DNA of 35,699 nucleotides, from NCBI RefSeq assembly GCF_000003815.2, contig NC_049987.1, positions 22,939,442 through 22,975,140 on the forward strand, written 5' to 3'. Every line of letters starts with the position of its first letter. Positions within the stretch are counted from its first letter, which is position 1. The translations under genes and the position numbers were made by a program. Shown here one piece after another: positions 28,701 through 35,373 of this stretch. This stretch comes from Branchiostoma floridae. Lineage: Eukaryota > Chordata > Leptocardii > Amphioxiformes > Branchiostomatidae. Below the pieces are notes generated by a model, which made no database searches, was not told where the DNA came from, and saw only the letters and a list, made by a program, of their open reading frames with translations.

Positions 28701-30217
28701 ACGCTGTAAAAAAAAGCTGTTGGCGAGAGTTTGTCGGCTCGCAAATATCGGGAAAACTGTTTAGGTCTCGCGACCTAACGTTAGGCCGCGAAATATAAAG
28801 AAAACGGTACAAAAACGCCTACAAACGTCCTTGCCTGTGTGGGTGTATCAAAATCCGTCAGGAAATGCAGCTTGTACTGTTCAGTACAAATCTGGTGTGT
28901 CACGCCATGATTTGGTTTACCGGGTATGCTGTGCAAACAAACGATGAAGCCGACATGAAAACCCCTCACCTTGACCGCCCCGATGTACGCGATCCCCTTG
29001 GCTCCTCCCCCTTCCATCACGATGTTCTCAAACGGAAAGTTGTACTTTCGGAACCTTTTGGCGTCAAGATCAGGCAGTTTGGCCTCCGGTTTGGACTGTC
29101 CGAACCCCATCTTAAACGTACTTCTACCTGCGAGCCTGTATCAGGCTGTGGGTGAAAGTCGTCGCGCAACGTTAACTCCCTCCGCAAAAAACAAATTTAC
29201 TTTCCGGGATAGCCGCAGAGATGCCTTTTGTTAAAAACAAAGGGGCTCAGAACTATGTCGGCGTGTCAATGTCAAAGAGCCTTTTTATCGCGTCGTTAGC
29301 ATGCTGGAGACTTCGCACCTGTGCTTTGTAGAATGGTGAGATGGTTAACTAACATAAGATTCCTTATTCTCAGACATCCACTAAACATTTTGACCGTTAT
29401 TCTTTTTGATATTGAAACGGCGAAGACCAAAAGTCAGAAGGTAAGGTGGACAAAACAAAAACGCGTAAACAGACGTCGGGTCGAAACCTAACCTTTGCTG
29501 TAACACTAGTTCACCTTTTAAAAATGATTTCAAGTCGATTGACGGTGGATTGAAATTGCAACATTGTCAAAATATTGCAGTTTGAAACCACAATAAGTTG
29601 ACTCGATGTGTCTACATACCCTTCCTAAAAGCAGCGGATATAGGTCACCCTGCGGATAAAGGTGAACCGCTGTCACATATCGCAGAATTAGAGTGCGACG
29701 AGAGTGACAGGGCTGCTAAACAGAGAGGAAACGATTTCCCGCATGGATCAGTCGCATCGCCTCCGGCGGCAACTTGAACTCAGTCAGAATGTTCGGAACA
29801 CAGAACCGTTCATTCTTCATGCAGAATTGCGTTAATCTGGCCAAGTATTCGGTGCTAAAGCGTGAATTAGGCCTAACGTTAGGCCGCGAGATATGAAGAA
29901 AACGGTACAAAAATGCCTAAAAACTTCCTTCCCTATGTGGGTGTATCAAATACATCTGTCAGGAAATGCAGCTTGTACTGTTCAGTACAAATCTGGTGTG
30001 TCACGCCATGATTTGGTTTACCGGGTATGCTGTGCAAACAAACGATGAAGCCGATACGAAAACCCCTCACCTTGACCGCCCCGATGTACGCGATCCCCTT
30101 GGCTCCTCCCCCTTCCATCACGATGTTCTCAAACGGAAAGTTGTACTTTCGAAACCTCTCGGCTCCCAGATCAGGCAGTTTGGCCTCGACTGTTGGTTTG
30201 GACTCTCCTCCCCCCAT
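19707..30217 (-). CDS. Gene B: patatin-like phospholipase, 12 coding exons, 537 (or 535) residues
   Basis: Exons in coding order: 30217-30071 (alternative first exon 29110-28970), 26533-26383, 25631-25450, 24708-24573, 24391-24293, 23995-23820, 23449-23331, 22938-22788, 22202-22092, 21571-21431, 20782-20687, 19811-19707. Sites are GT-AG, phases equal those of gene A, and the frame is open to TAG. Motifs: GGGAKG 36-41, GTSAG with Ser67, DGG with Asp225, and the C-terminal RCVGIDVDYVGTGDFDM in exon 11. The mid-protein insert is charged; exon 8 is rich in K and E (TKKKEELMKQ). Exon 3 is four codons shorter than in A, and the acceptor (agcag) abuts an assembly gap. The C-terminus runs 11 residues past that of A and ends MDTSL. 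Tail to tail with A; product presumed a membrane-associated lipid hydrolase of unknown substrate. Confidence 0.88.
19930..20050. repeat. CA-linked dispersed repeat in intron 11 of gene B
   Basis: The text aaagtatgaatcaaatccac then ccagccgttcttgaattatc is followed by gacagacagacagg and a CA run. It matches the 3' part of the repeat at 17490-17573. Confidence 0.5.
20314..20667. mobile_element. Mariner-type MITE, intron 11 of gene B
   Basis: Inverted ends TACGAGGGATGATCAATAAG, continuing ttctcggcctcaccc, and the complementary gggtgaggccgagaac then tttttgatctcccctcgta. They are bounded by TA on each side. TACGAGGG(N)TTCAAAAAGTTC-like ends are typical of mariner elements. Only 354 bp, with no transposase. 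Confidence 0.75.
20815..21000. mobile_element. CCTTTATCC-type MITE, intron 10 of gene B
   Basis: Left end ctcacctttatccctgggg, middle gatatcaagctgacgg and cttgatatcac, right end ctttgcggaaaaaggtgagc. It is the same family as 12190-12360 but in a different intron, so the insertions were independent. Confidence 0.55.
21001..21430. other. Intron 10 of gene B, nothing further recognised
   Basis: Between the MITE and the donor of exon 10 there is AT-rich intron with short gtaactaa direct repeats near 21340-21385. No exon-like frame. Confidence 0.4.
22345..22400 (-). mobile_element. Possible non-LTR tail with (TTCA)n, intron 8 of gene B
   Basis: On the minus strand the text reads attttacaaataaaatcatt, then (cattcatt)n, resembling the 3' tail of CR1/L2-like elements and the tail near 16755. 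Only the very end is recognisable. Confidence 0.35.
24752..25060. repeat. GT microsatellite in intron 3 of gene B
   Basis: About 300 bases of (GT)n with interruptions, at the same intron position as the CA tract of gene A. Reading frames in it are artefacts. Confidence 0.95.
25313..25430. mobile_element. Partial CCTTTATCC-type MITE, intron 3 of gene B
   Basis: Starts catctttatctgcggggcga and contains attaagtcgacggacggtgg then gcaatttgac, matching the left half and middle of the family at 29505-29665. The right terminus is missing. Confidence 0.45.
25637..25787. other. Assembly gap in intron 2 of gene B
   Basis: A run of 151 N directly upstream (in transcript sense) of exon 3. The visible agcag at 25636-25632 can serve as the exon 3 acceptor in the right phase, but its polypyrimidine tract is hidden. 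Confidence 0.95.
25788..26360. repeat. Purine microsatellite (GAGACAGA) in intron 2 of gene B
   Basis: This is the complement of the tctctgtctctc tract in intron 2 of gene A, at the same position and likewise enclosing a partial exon 2 copy. Confidence 0.9.
26075..26165 (-). pseudogene. Partial copy of exon 2 in intron 2 of gene B (exon 2')
   Basis: The minus strand reads ITAGFLAASMLAGDVLDVMN then KTDMPTLLK, matching exon 2 from just after the nucleophile to its end. The donor position has GG followed by gcaggt instead of gtaggt, and no acceptor is visible on the 5' side (tctgtatctgcc). It lacks GTSAG. Confidence 0.8.
26540..26890. other. Intron 1 of gene B, no feature except a C/G run
   Basis: No exon or repeat was recognised apart from a G run at 26876-26888. 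On the minus strand this run follows an ATGGGG at 26897, discussed with the adjacent TTAA element. Confidence 0.4.
26903..27670. mobile_element. TTAA-flanked transposon (768 bp, non-autonomous)
   Basis: Termini TACCCCCCTCACATTA (left) and, inverted, TACTCGCCTCACATTA (right) agree at 14 of 16 bases. The element is flanked by TTAA at 26899-26902 and 27671-27674. TTAA target duplications are characteristic of piggyBac-type elements, though the terminal bases differ from the classical CCY start, so the class is uncertain. No transposase frame. Confidence 0.75.
27675..27890 (-). promoter_or_regulatory. Third copy of the gene B upstream region, cut by a transposon
   Basis: About 210 bp (plus-strand words acttctacctgcgagc, gtgggtgaaagtcgtcgcgc, ctggagacttcgcacctgtg) closely match the regions upstream of both first exons (29117-29325 and 30222-30420). 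The side facing the coding start ends at the TTAA element. Confidence 0.7.
28054..28200 (+). CDS. Possible small secreted protein or signal-peptide exon
   Basis: An open frame of 48 residues starts MINRAFVLAALIVAEVTSRC and has the layout of a signal peptide: one Arg, a hydrophobic stretch AFVLAALIVAEV, and a small-residue site (RCAAQ). The second half, from about 28131, lies inside the fold-back element, so only the first 25 codons are unique. It may be a first exon, using the gtgacg at 28099 or a later donor, or chance. It lies antisense in intron 1 of gene B. Confidence 0.3.
   Translation: MINRAFVLAALIVAEVTSRCAAQSCIMQGVRVRLGATQLVLDTLSKAE
28131..28750. mobile_element. Fold-back element carrying a 21-bp minisatellite (left copy)
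   Basis: 28131-28330 is the reverse complement of about 30690-30893 (for example ggagcaacacaacttgtcct and cgtctacacgcgcgcggaag). It is followed by the minisatellite and then gaatactccagacctttcgg to ggctcgcaaatatcggg (28631-28752), which matches 30564-30645 in direct orientation. Confidence 0.8.
28330..28629. repeat. 21-bp minisatellite, 14 units plus a partial
   Basis: Unit tatcggggacccctgctgag plus c, with few variants (ctgctaag, ctactaag). As 21 is a multiple of three, every frame on both strands stays open (GTPAELS, YRGPLLS and VPDSSAG repeats); these are not evidence of protein. Confidence 0.95.
28970..29110 (-). CDS. Alternative first exon 1a of gene B
   Basis: Encodes 47 residues from MGFGQSKPEAKLPDLDAKRF to YIGAVK, with the oxyanion loop GGGAKG, and ends at a gtgagg donor in the same phase as exon 1b. 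The ATG context aagATGG is the same as at the other first exons. It is two codons shorter than 1b and differs only in the N-terminal part. G2, S6 and K7 keep the myristoylation pattern. Either 1a or 1b can join exon 2 in frame; they cannot both be coding in one message unless 1b is spliced in as leader. Confidence 0.8.
29111..29325 (-). promoter_or_regulatory. Upstream region of exon 1a (promoter/5' UTR copy)
   Basis: This is one of three near-identical upstream copies. On the minus strand a gataaaaagg word lies about 175 bp before the ATG and could serve as a TATA-like element; the other two copies read gatgaaaag there. The inner part (gttgcgcgacgactttcacc) is shared with the gene A leader. 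Confidence 0.45.
29505..29665. mobile_element. CCTTTATCC-type MITE between the two first exons of gene B
   Basis: Left end gttcaccttttaaaaatg, middle caagtcgattgacggtgg and attgcagtttgaaaccac, right end ctgcggataaaggtgaac. The left terminus has lost the usual atccgc step. Confidence 0.55.
29716..29854 (-). CDS. Orphan exon-like coding segment ending in a stop
   Basis: After the acceptor ctttag the minus strand encodes TEYLARLTQFCMKNERF, then CVPNILTEFKLPPEAM and RLIHAGNRFLSV, then TAG: 45 residues of ordinary globular composition. A related, broken copy with the same acceptor (ttttag, then caccgaatacttggc) is at 33609-33716. It does not resemble the phospholipase exons and lies between the two first exons of gene B. 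It could be the last exon of another gene or gene fragment carried in by rearrangement. I do not recognise the family. Confidence 0.45.
30071..30217 (-). CDS. First exon 1b of gene B
   Basis: Encodes 49 residues, MGGGESKPTVEAKLPDLGAE to YIGAVK, differing from exon 1 of gene A by one residue (D for E at position 16). It is closer to gene A's exon than 1a is, so I treat it as the ancestral first exon. Donor gtgagg. Counted within gene B. Confidence 0.85.
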
Positions 30218-30420
30218 CTTGAACACTCTTCTGTCTTCAAGCCTGTATTTGTGACTGTGGGTGAAAAGTGTCGCGCAACGTTAACTTCCTGCACAAAAAC
30301 AGAATCTTGATTTAATTTCAGGGGTAACCGTAGACATGTCTCTTGTTCATAACAATTGGGTTCAGAACTATGCCGTCGTGTTAATTAATGACAAAGAGTC
30401 TTTTCATCGCGTAAGGGGTG
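30218..30420 (-). promoter_or_regulatory. Upstream region of exon 1b (promoter/5' UTR copy)
   Basis: Outermost of the three copies; it shares tgtgggtgaaaagt, cgcgcaacgttaact and gaacgtcttttcatcgcg-like words with the others and shows the most small differences. It stops near 30420, where unrelated sequence begins. Confidence 0.45.
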
Positions 30421-30477
30421 TGGTTGGTCGTGACCTTGACCTCGAATGCGTCCCTTACATAGTTCGTAGACTAGCTG

Positions 30478-30895
30478 CAGACCCCTGCTAAGCTATCGGG
30501 GACCCCCTATAAGCTATCGGGGACCCCCTATAAGCTATCGGGGACCCCTGCTGAGCTATCGAGTGAATACTCCGGACCTTTCGGGAGAAATGTTTCTTGA
30601 CGCTGAAAAAAAGCTGTCGACGAGAGTTTGTCAGCTCGCAGATATCGATAGCTTAGCAAGGGTCCCCGATAGCTTAGCAGGGGTCACCGACAACTTCCGC
30701 GCGCGTGTAGACGCGTCCCAACTTCGGGAGGGCTCATTAGCATATAACGCGGGCTCATTAGGCTATTTAGCTGCAAATTCAGTTTGTGATACTAGTGCTA
30801 CTAGTACTGTACAGTGGTACTACTCTGCTTTGCTCTGTGTGTCAAGGACAAGTTGTGTTGCTCCCAAACGGAGGCGGGACTCCTTGCATGATGCA
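30478..30895. mobile_element. Fold-back element, right copy, with few minisatellite units
   Basis: Begins with about four 21-bp units (agctatcggggaccccc), continues gaatactccggacctttcgg to gctcgcagatatcg, then shows inverted units (gatagcttagcaggggtca) and the inverted 200-bp end. The whole could fold back on itself. The left copy has 14 units, this one about four on one side and two on the other. Confidence 0.8.
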
Positions 30896-31250
30896 TGATG
30901 TGTTCATTATCAATGTTGGGCCCCCTAATGACCGACCTTGGTACTGCAGCAGACAGTACGTGCGTGTCTTGGATAATATCTTAAGAATTTCTGTAGGTAT
31001 TGCAATAATATTTGGTACGTTAGTAAGTGTTGTTGACCTGACGGTCCTACGCAATTTTGGGCCCTCTAATAACCGACCTTGGTAATGCAGCAGACAGTAC
31101 GTGCGTGTCTGGGATAATATCTTGAGAACTTCTGTAGGCGTGTCTGGCCGGGGAAATTTCTCAAGAACCTCCGGATGGATTGCGATGATATGTTGTACGG
31201 TGGTAGGTTGACTGTTGCATATCACTGTTGTGTTACCCCCTGAGGTAGTT

Positions 31251-31366
31251 CTGTATCTGTATCTATATAGCTGGTATAACCGCCTTTCGACGTAACACAC
31301 CAGCTTCTGTATCTGTATCTAATATATAGCCGTATAACCGCCTTTCGGCGTAACACACCAGCTTCG
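31251..31366. repeat. Tandem duplication, two units of about 56-58 bp
   Basis: Units start ctgtatctgtatct at 31251 and 31307 and both end cgtaacacaccagctt. They lie inside pseudogene C and are absent from the matching intron of gene A. Confidence 0.85.
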
Positions 31367-31506
31367 CAGGCACGCGGCGCGACAGCAACTGGTTATATTA
31401 CATTGAACGATCCGTCACACCTAACTTTTGCACATCTACCTCCTATCAGTGTACTTTACAACTATCCAGAGAAGATGTTCCTACTGTGCTTGGTGATAAC
31501 AAATTC

Positions 31507-31698
31507 TACTCACCAAGCAGAGGTTAGGCTCCGGCTATTTTTTTAACGTTATTTATTCGTTTTTATCGGGTTTTCTTTGTTTTTATTTTATCTTGCTGTG
31601 TCAAAACCTAAAAAAATGACAAAATAGAAAGCCCGATAAAAACGACTAAAAAAAAACGTTAAAAAAACAGCCGGAGCCTAACCTCTGATTGGAGAGTA
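31507..31698. mobile_element. MITE with exact 9-bp target duplication, inside pseudogene C
   Basis: Termini TACTCACCAAGCAGAGGTTA and, inverted, TACTCTCCAATCAGAGGTTA, continuing ggctccggct; then ttaacgtt arms. The flanking direct repeat AACAAATTC at 31498-31506 and 31699-31707 is exact. Gene A has the uninterrupted site (aacaatttccactctac). The 9-bp duplication and CTCCAAGCAGA ends link it to the elements at 2564 and 34500. Confidence 0.85.
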
Positions 31699-31848
31699 AA
31701 CAAATTCCACTCTATGATAGTTCTGGGAAAATACGATTTTTTTAAACACATCAATCCTATGTTAATAATTACATGTGGCGTCAATGCACCTTTATCTGGA
31801 TTGTTACCTTGTCGTTCATCTGATACATGGTTTGTCTTTTTGTTTTAG

Positions 31849-31920
31849 TAAGGAACCATCGCCACTGTGGCGTTTCTGGAAGAGTTCATCGAGAAAAACA
31901 AGCTAATGCCTGAAAAGTAA
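31849..31920 (+). pseudogene. Exon 12 copy with a nonsense first codon
   Basis: After the acceptor tgttttag the copy has the same 72-base length as exon 12 of gene A, but its first codon is TAA where A and B have CAA. The rest reads GTIATVAFLEEFIEKN then KLMPEK and a stop. Confidence 0.9.
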
Positions 31921-32605
31921 GGCAGAAATCTGGCCCGAAAGACATGCAGACAAGAAAAAAGAGTCAATGCATTATCACAAATAGATTGATCGCTGTAGAA
32001 CACACATGGAGTAGGACTAGCAAACAAAAGTTGGAAGAAATCATTGGTTCTGAAAGAAAGTTTAACTGTAATATCCAACACAAAAACATGAGTTAACCAC
32101 ATCTTCGACTTCCAAATTTAGTTGTTGGTAGTGTAAGATAAAGCTGCAATGTGTTGGAATAAGAAAATATTAAACAGATAACATAATTGTGTACTGGTGA
32201 CTGAGGAACGATCTGACATGATCTTGAAGGCAGTGTCTTTCAAAAATCTGTCGACAGGGGGCGCTGCTGTGCAATCCAGTGTTACAAGCCTTTTTAGGAC
32301 ATTTTATCTAAAGGACATTGCGGATCAGAAACAACATTACATGCGGCTTTTATATCAATCTTGAATTGGCAGTAGAGGTTCAATATAATGAATAAACATC
32401 GGCACAATCCAGCTATAGAATAGTGGTTTTAGTCTATGCCCAACTTCGTAGGTAAAGTAGTAAAACGAAGAAAGTGAGATATCCAGTACATAATAATATA
32501 TGGTAAATAATAGTTGTCAAGCAACTGGATATGATTTTTGACAAAAAAAATCTGAATACGATTTTGCCAAATTGACCAAATAGACCGCATATACGCTCGA
32601 GGAGT

Positions 32606-32826
32606 TAGGCCTATGTCACATTTCCAAACCGGGGCCCGACCGGTCAGCTTTCGGGAACGAAAAGTACGATATAAAAGACACCAAACTACACAAGAAGTAA
32701 GAAGAAAAGTCGTGTGCATTTTAAAATACACACAATTAAAATTGTGTATATTTTTATGTATACATTTTTACCTTTCGTTTCCACAAACAGCCCGGCCGGC
32801 CCCGATTTGGAAGTGTGACTTAGATG
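32606..32826. mobile_element. CCGGGGCCCG hairpin MITE in the flank of pseudogene C
   Basis: Arms atttccaaaccggggcccga and ggccggccccgatttggaag, with gggaacgaaaagtacgatat inside. Same family as 5600-5790. Gene A's flank (about 16200-16215) lacks it: ggagttagctgtctagctat. Confidence 0.75.
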
Positions 32827-33163
32827 GCTAGGAGATCACATTGCTCCATATGGACGCAAACTGTACTCTAAGAATGACTAACTCCACTGTCTACTTGGCC
32901 AATTTGTACTCCTTTTTCGGCGACGTGTGAAGTCTTGTAGAGGCTAGGAAACAGTCCTGCGGTTTTAGTGGTTGCGCGGTGAAGCCTTTTCCTGGGCAGA
33001 GCGGGAAACTTTATTAAATTCCGCGGTCACTAGTCTTGATGTGTGGTCTTCCTTGTCTCATGTGTCTCCATGCTCTTCTGGATAGTGTATGATTCATCTA
33101 GTAAAAAGGAACCACCACAAGCACACATGTCTTTGCCCGGTCTGTTCTGGTGTATCAAACCCG

Positions 33164-33549
33164 TACTCTCCAGGCAGAGGTTCGGTTATAGGCGTTTTTA
33201 AAGGCGTTTTTGTATCGTTTTGTACCGTTTTCTTTATATCTCACGGCCTAACGTTAGGTCGCGAGAACTAAAGAAAGTGGTACAAAATAGGAAGCCCGAT
33301 ACAAGCGACAAAAAAAAACTAGTCTCTACCAGACTCCGGGTCGCTGGAAAACCGTAGNNNNNNNNNNNNNNNNNNNNNNNNNNNNNNNNNNNNNNNNNNN
33401 NNNNNNNNNNNNNNNNNNNNNNNNNNNNNNNNNNNNNNNNNNNNNNNNNNNNNNNNNCTATTTGTTCCATTTCTACGGTTTTCCAGCTACCCGGAGTCTG
33501 GTAGAGACTATAAAAAATCAGCCTGAGCCGAACCTCTGCTTGGAGAGTA
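33164..33549. mobile_element. Nested palindromic element spanning an assembly gap
   Basis: Outer ends TACTCTCCAGGCAGAGGTTC and, inverted, TACTCTCCAAGCAGAGGTTC (33164 and 33549). Inside are the CCTAACGTTAGG palindrome (33223-33290) and, on both sides of the N run 33358-33457, an inverted repeat agtctctaccagactccggg / acccggagtctggtagagac, with ctggaaaaccgtag / ctacggttttccag innermost. The gap lies in the centre of the stem-loop. Confidence 0.8.
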
Positions 33550-33608
33550 TTCAGTTGAAAACCTGCAAGCCTTGTTTAGCGGCTTGGTTCAGATCAGGGC
33601 CGTTTTAG

Positions 33609-33716
33609 CACCGAATACTTGGCAGGGTGAACGCATTTGTACATGAGATATGAACGGTTCGGTGGTCCGGACATCCTGAGTTCAAGTCGCGACTGATCCA
33701 GGCCGGAAATCGTTTA
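33609..33716 (+). pseudogene. Decayed copy of the orphan exon
   Basis: Caccgaatacttggcagg, tatgaacggttcggtg, tcctgagttcaagtc and gactgatccaggccggaaat follow the same acceptor as the minus-strand segment at 29854, with small deletions that break the frame. Confidence 0.7.
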
Positions 33717-33754
33717 ATCATCTTTGTCACATTTGTAGTAGGTCTACAACATGT

Positions 33755-33850
33755 AAAGCTGATTCACCTTTATTCGCGGGGAAACATTTATCTGTTGCAC
33801 TGATTTCGACGGGATATTTAGGGATATCAAGTCGACCTCGTCTTGATTTT
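33755..33850. mobile_element. Left part of a CCTTTATCC-type MITE
   Basis: Gattcacctttattcgcggg, then atttcgacgggatatttagg and gatatcaagtcgacc, match the left half of the family. The right end was not found. Confidence 0.4.
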
Positions 33851-34065
33851 GTCTTTAATACTTTTATTTCCCATTGGACTATCCAAAATTTCACCTCCTT
33901 TGTATGGAAATTCGTAGGTAGTGTATAAAACCTACTCTTCACTCAATTTCCTCCATGAGTGTCGCTAACGAAAGATATGTTATGGGTGTTATCTGAAACA
34001 TCTGACCGTTACCAGTCAAGTCATTTCCAGTTGCTTGAGTATGCTATTTGGCGTAAAAAAAGGTA

Positions 34066-34099
<34 letters not shown>

Positions 34100-34499
34100 G
34101 TTGCACAGATATAATGCCTTTATGTGGAAAGCCGTACGTTGTGACCGTCCCTTTGCACTATAAGAATTTTTCATCAAGGTCCCTCTCACCTTTTGACCCC
34201 GCTCATACCTGAAGACTGACAGCGGAGGCCCGGTCACGGTACGGAGACTCCACAGGTGTGGGGAGGTGTTCGCAGGTATCTGCAGGTGTGCAAGGAGGAT
34301 AATTAAAGCACGAATTACTGGCGTCGGATTTCCGTACAGAAGATTACCTGAGCAACTCTGCCCATCCTAGTGGACACATTGGAGACTAGGCTAGCTCTCC
34401 TCTACGCTTACGTCATGACAAGACCCGCCTAATGTCGGCCAGTTGTCGGCGCCCTGTGTGCCACCAGGCGGGGAGACAAACCTGTGACGCAACAATTAG
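33850..34499. other. Noncoding, with a (TA)n tract at 34067-34097
   Basis: Apart from the (TA)n run and a weak cluster of gcaggtgtg/acaggtgtg words at 34250-34290, nothing is recognisable. Confidence 0.4.
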
Positions 34500-34662
34500 C
34501 TAATCTCCAAGCAGATCCTACAATGGCATAAGATAGTACCAAACTGACCAAGGAGTCCATTTGCCTTGCCCCGGTAGCGAAACACACTGCAAAGGCGGCT
34601 TCACTCTGCCAGCTTTTGATACTATAGGATATACTATATACCTTAGGATCTGCTTGGAGATT
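34500..34662. mobile_element. MITE with 9-bp target duplication (second copy of the 2564 family)
   Basis: Inverted ends aatctccaagcagatcc and ggatctgcttggagatt, flanked by AACAATTAG at 34491-34499 and 34663-34671. Confidence 0.75.
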
Positions 34663-34671
34663 AACAATTAG

Positions 34672-35320
34672 TGCCTGCGCCTAGGCTAGAGCCCATGGTG
34701 AACAAGGCTTTAAACCATTGAAAAGCCTTTCTTGGTCGGACTCTTTTTTATGTGAAATCTAGGCATTTTTGGAGTGGCTCTTTACTTGTTGAATTTGTTG
34801 TCGTGGGTTTTCGCACCCCCTGAAATAGTGGTATCGTCGCCAGATAGCTGTTTTGAGCCAAACGGGCCAATCCAAAGGCTCTGATTAGGGGGACTAGCCG
34901 TATAGAAATTCTTGCAAATGAATTTGATGAGGCTGGACATAGTAGGCTTTGAAGGTAAGTTTGTATGACTGAAACTTTGATTCTTGAGATAATTGCACAT
35001 TTGTTTCCTCAACTCTCCCATTGGATTACATGTATTACTGGGGAAAATTGTAATTATGGCGTCTCCCTCAAAATTGCGGGTTCTGCGCAGTTCCAGCCTG
35101 CCGAAGAAAGGAACGGATTAATGAGTCTTAATGAAGAGACGGCGACTCTTCTCACCTGGCGACTTTTCTCACCTGGCGGCGGCGAGTAATCGTCACATAA
35201 TCACCTGGGAAATTAGTCTTCAATTGGAGTGTAGGCATTGATACAGTACAGGCGCAAACCGAGAAACAAGTTTAATATGTAATGGAGGAATGAAACATTT
35301 ATGATACATCTACATACTAG
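34672..35320. other. Noncoding, nothing recognised
   Basis: Only short open frames without recognisable domains. A direct repeat (cttctcacctggcg / ttctcacctggcgg) lies at 35148-35177. Confidence 0.4.
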
Positions 35321-35322
35321 TA

Positions 35323-35342
35323 ACATGTGTGTGTGCGCTTGT

Positions 35343-35373
<31 letters not shown>

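Larger units (their letters stand above)
30897..33100 (+). pseudogene. Pseudogene C: decayed 3' end of a gene A-type copy
   Basis: About 30897-31795 matches intron 9 of gene A (11709-12210), up to the CCTTTATC end of the MITE. It then jumps to sequence matching 15375 onward: intron 11, exon 12, then the 3' flank to about 33100. Exons 10 and 11, the 72-bp array and the rest of the gene are missing. Exon 12 starts with a stop codon. Extra insertions are a 56-bp tandem duplication (31251-31366), a MITE (31507-31698) and a hairpin element (32606-32826). Confidence 0.85.

Noticed and set aside
28130-28764. Open frames of 174-188 residues on both strands made of YRGPLLS or VPDSSAG repeats.
   Set aside because: The 21-bp minisatellite has a period divisible by three, so all frames stay open; the repeat belongs to a fold-back element and not to a gene.
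34965-35189. 74-residue frame near the right end.
   Set aside because: No domain, no splice context and a direct repeat in its 3' part; probably chance.
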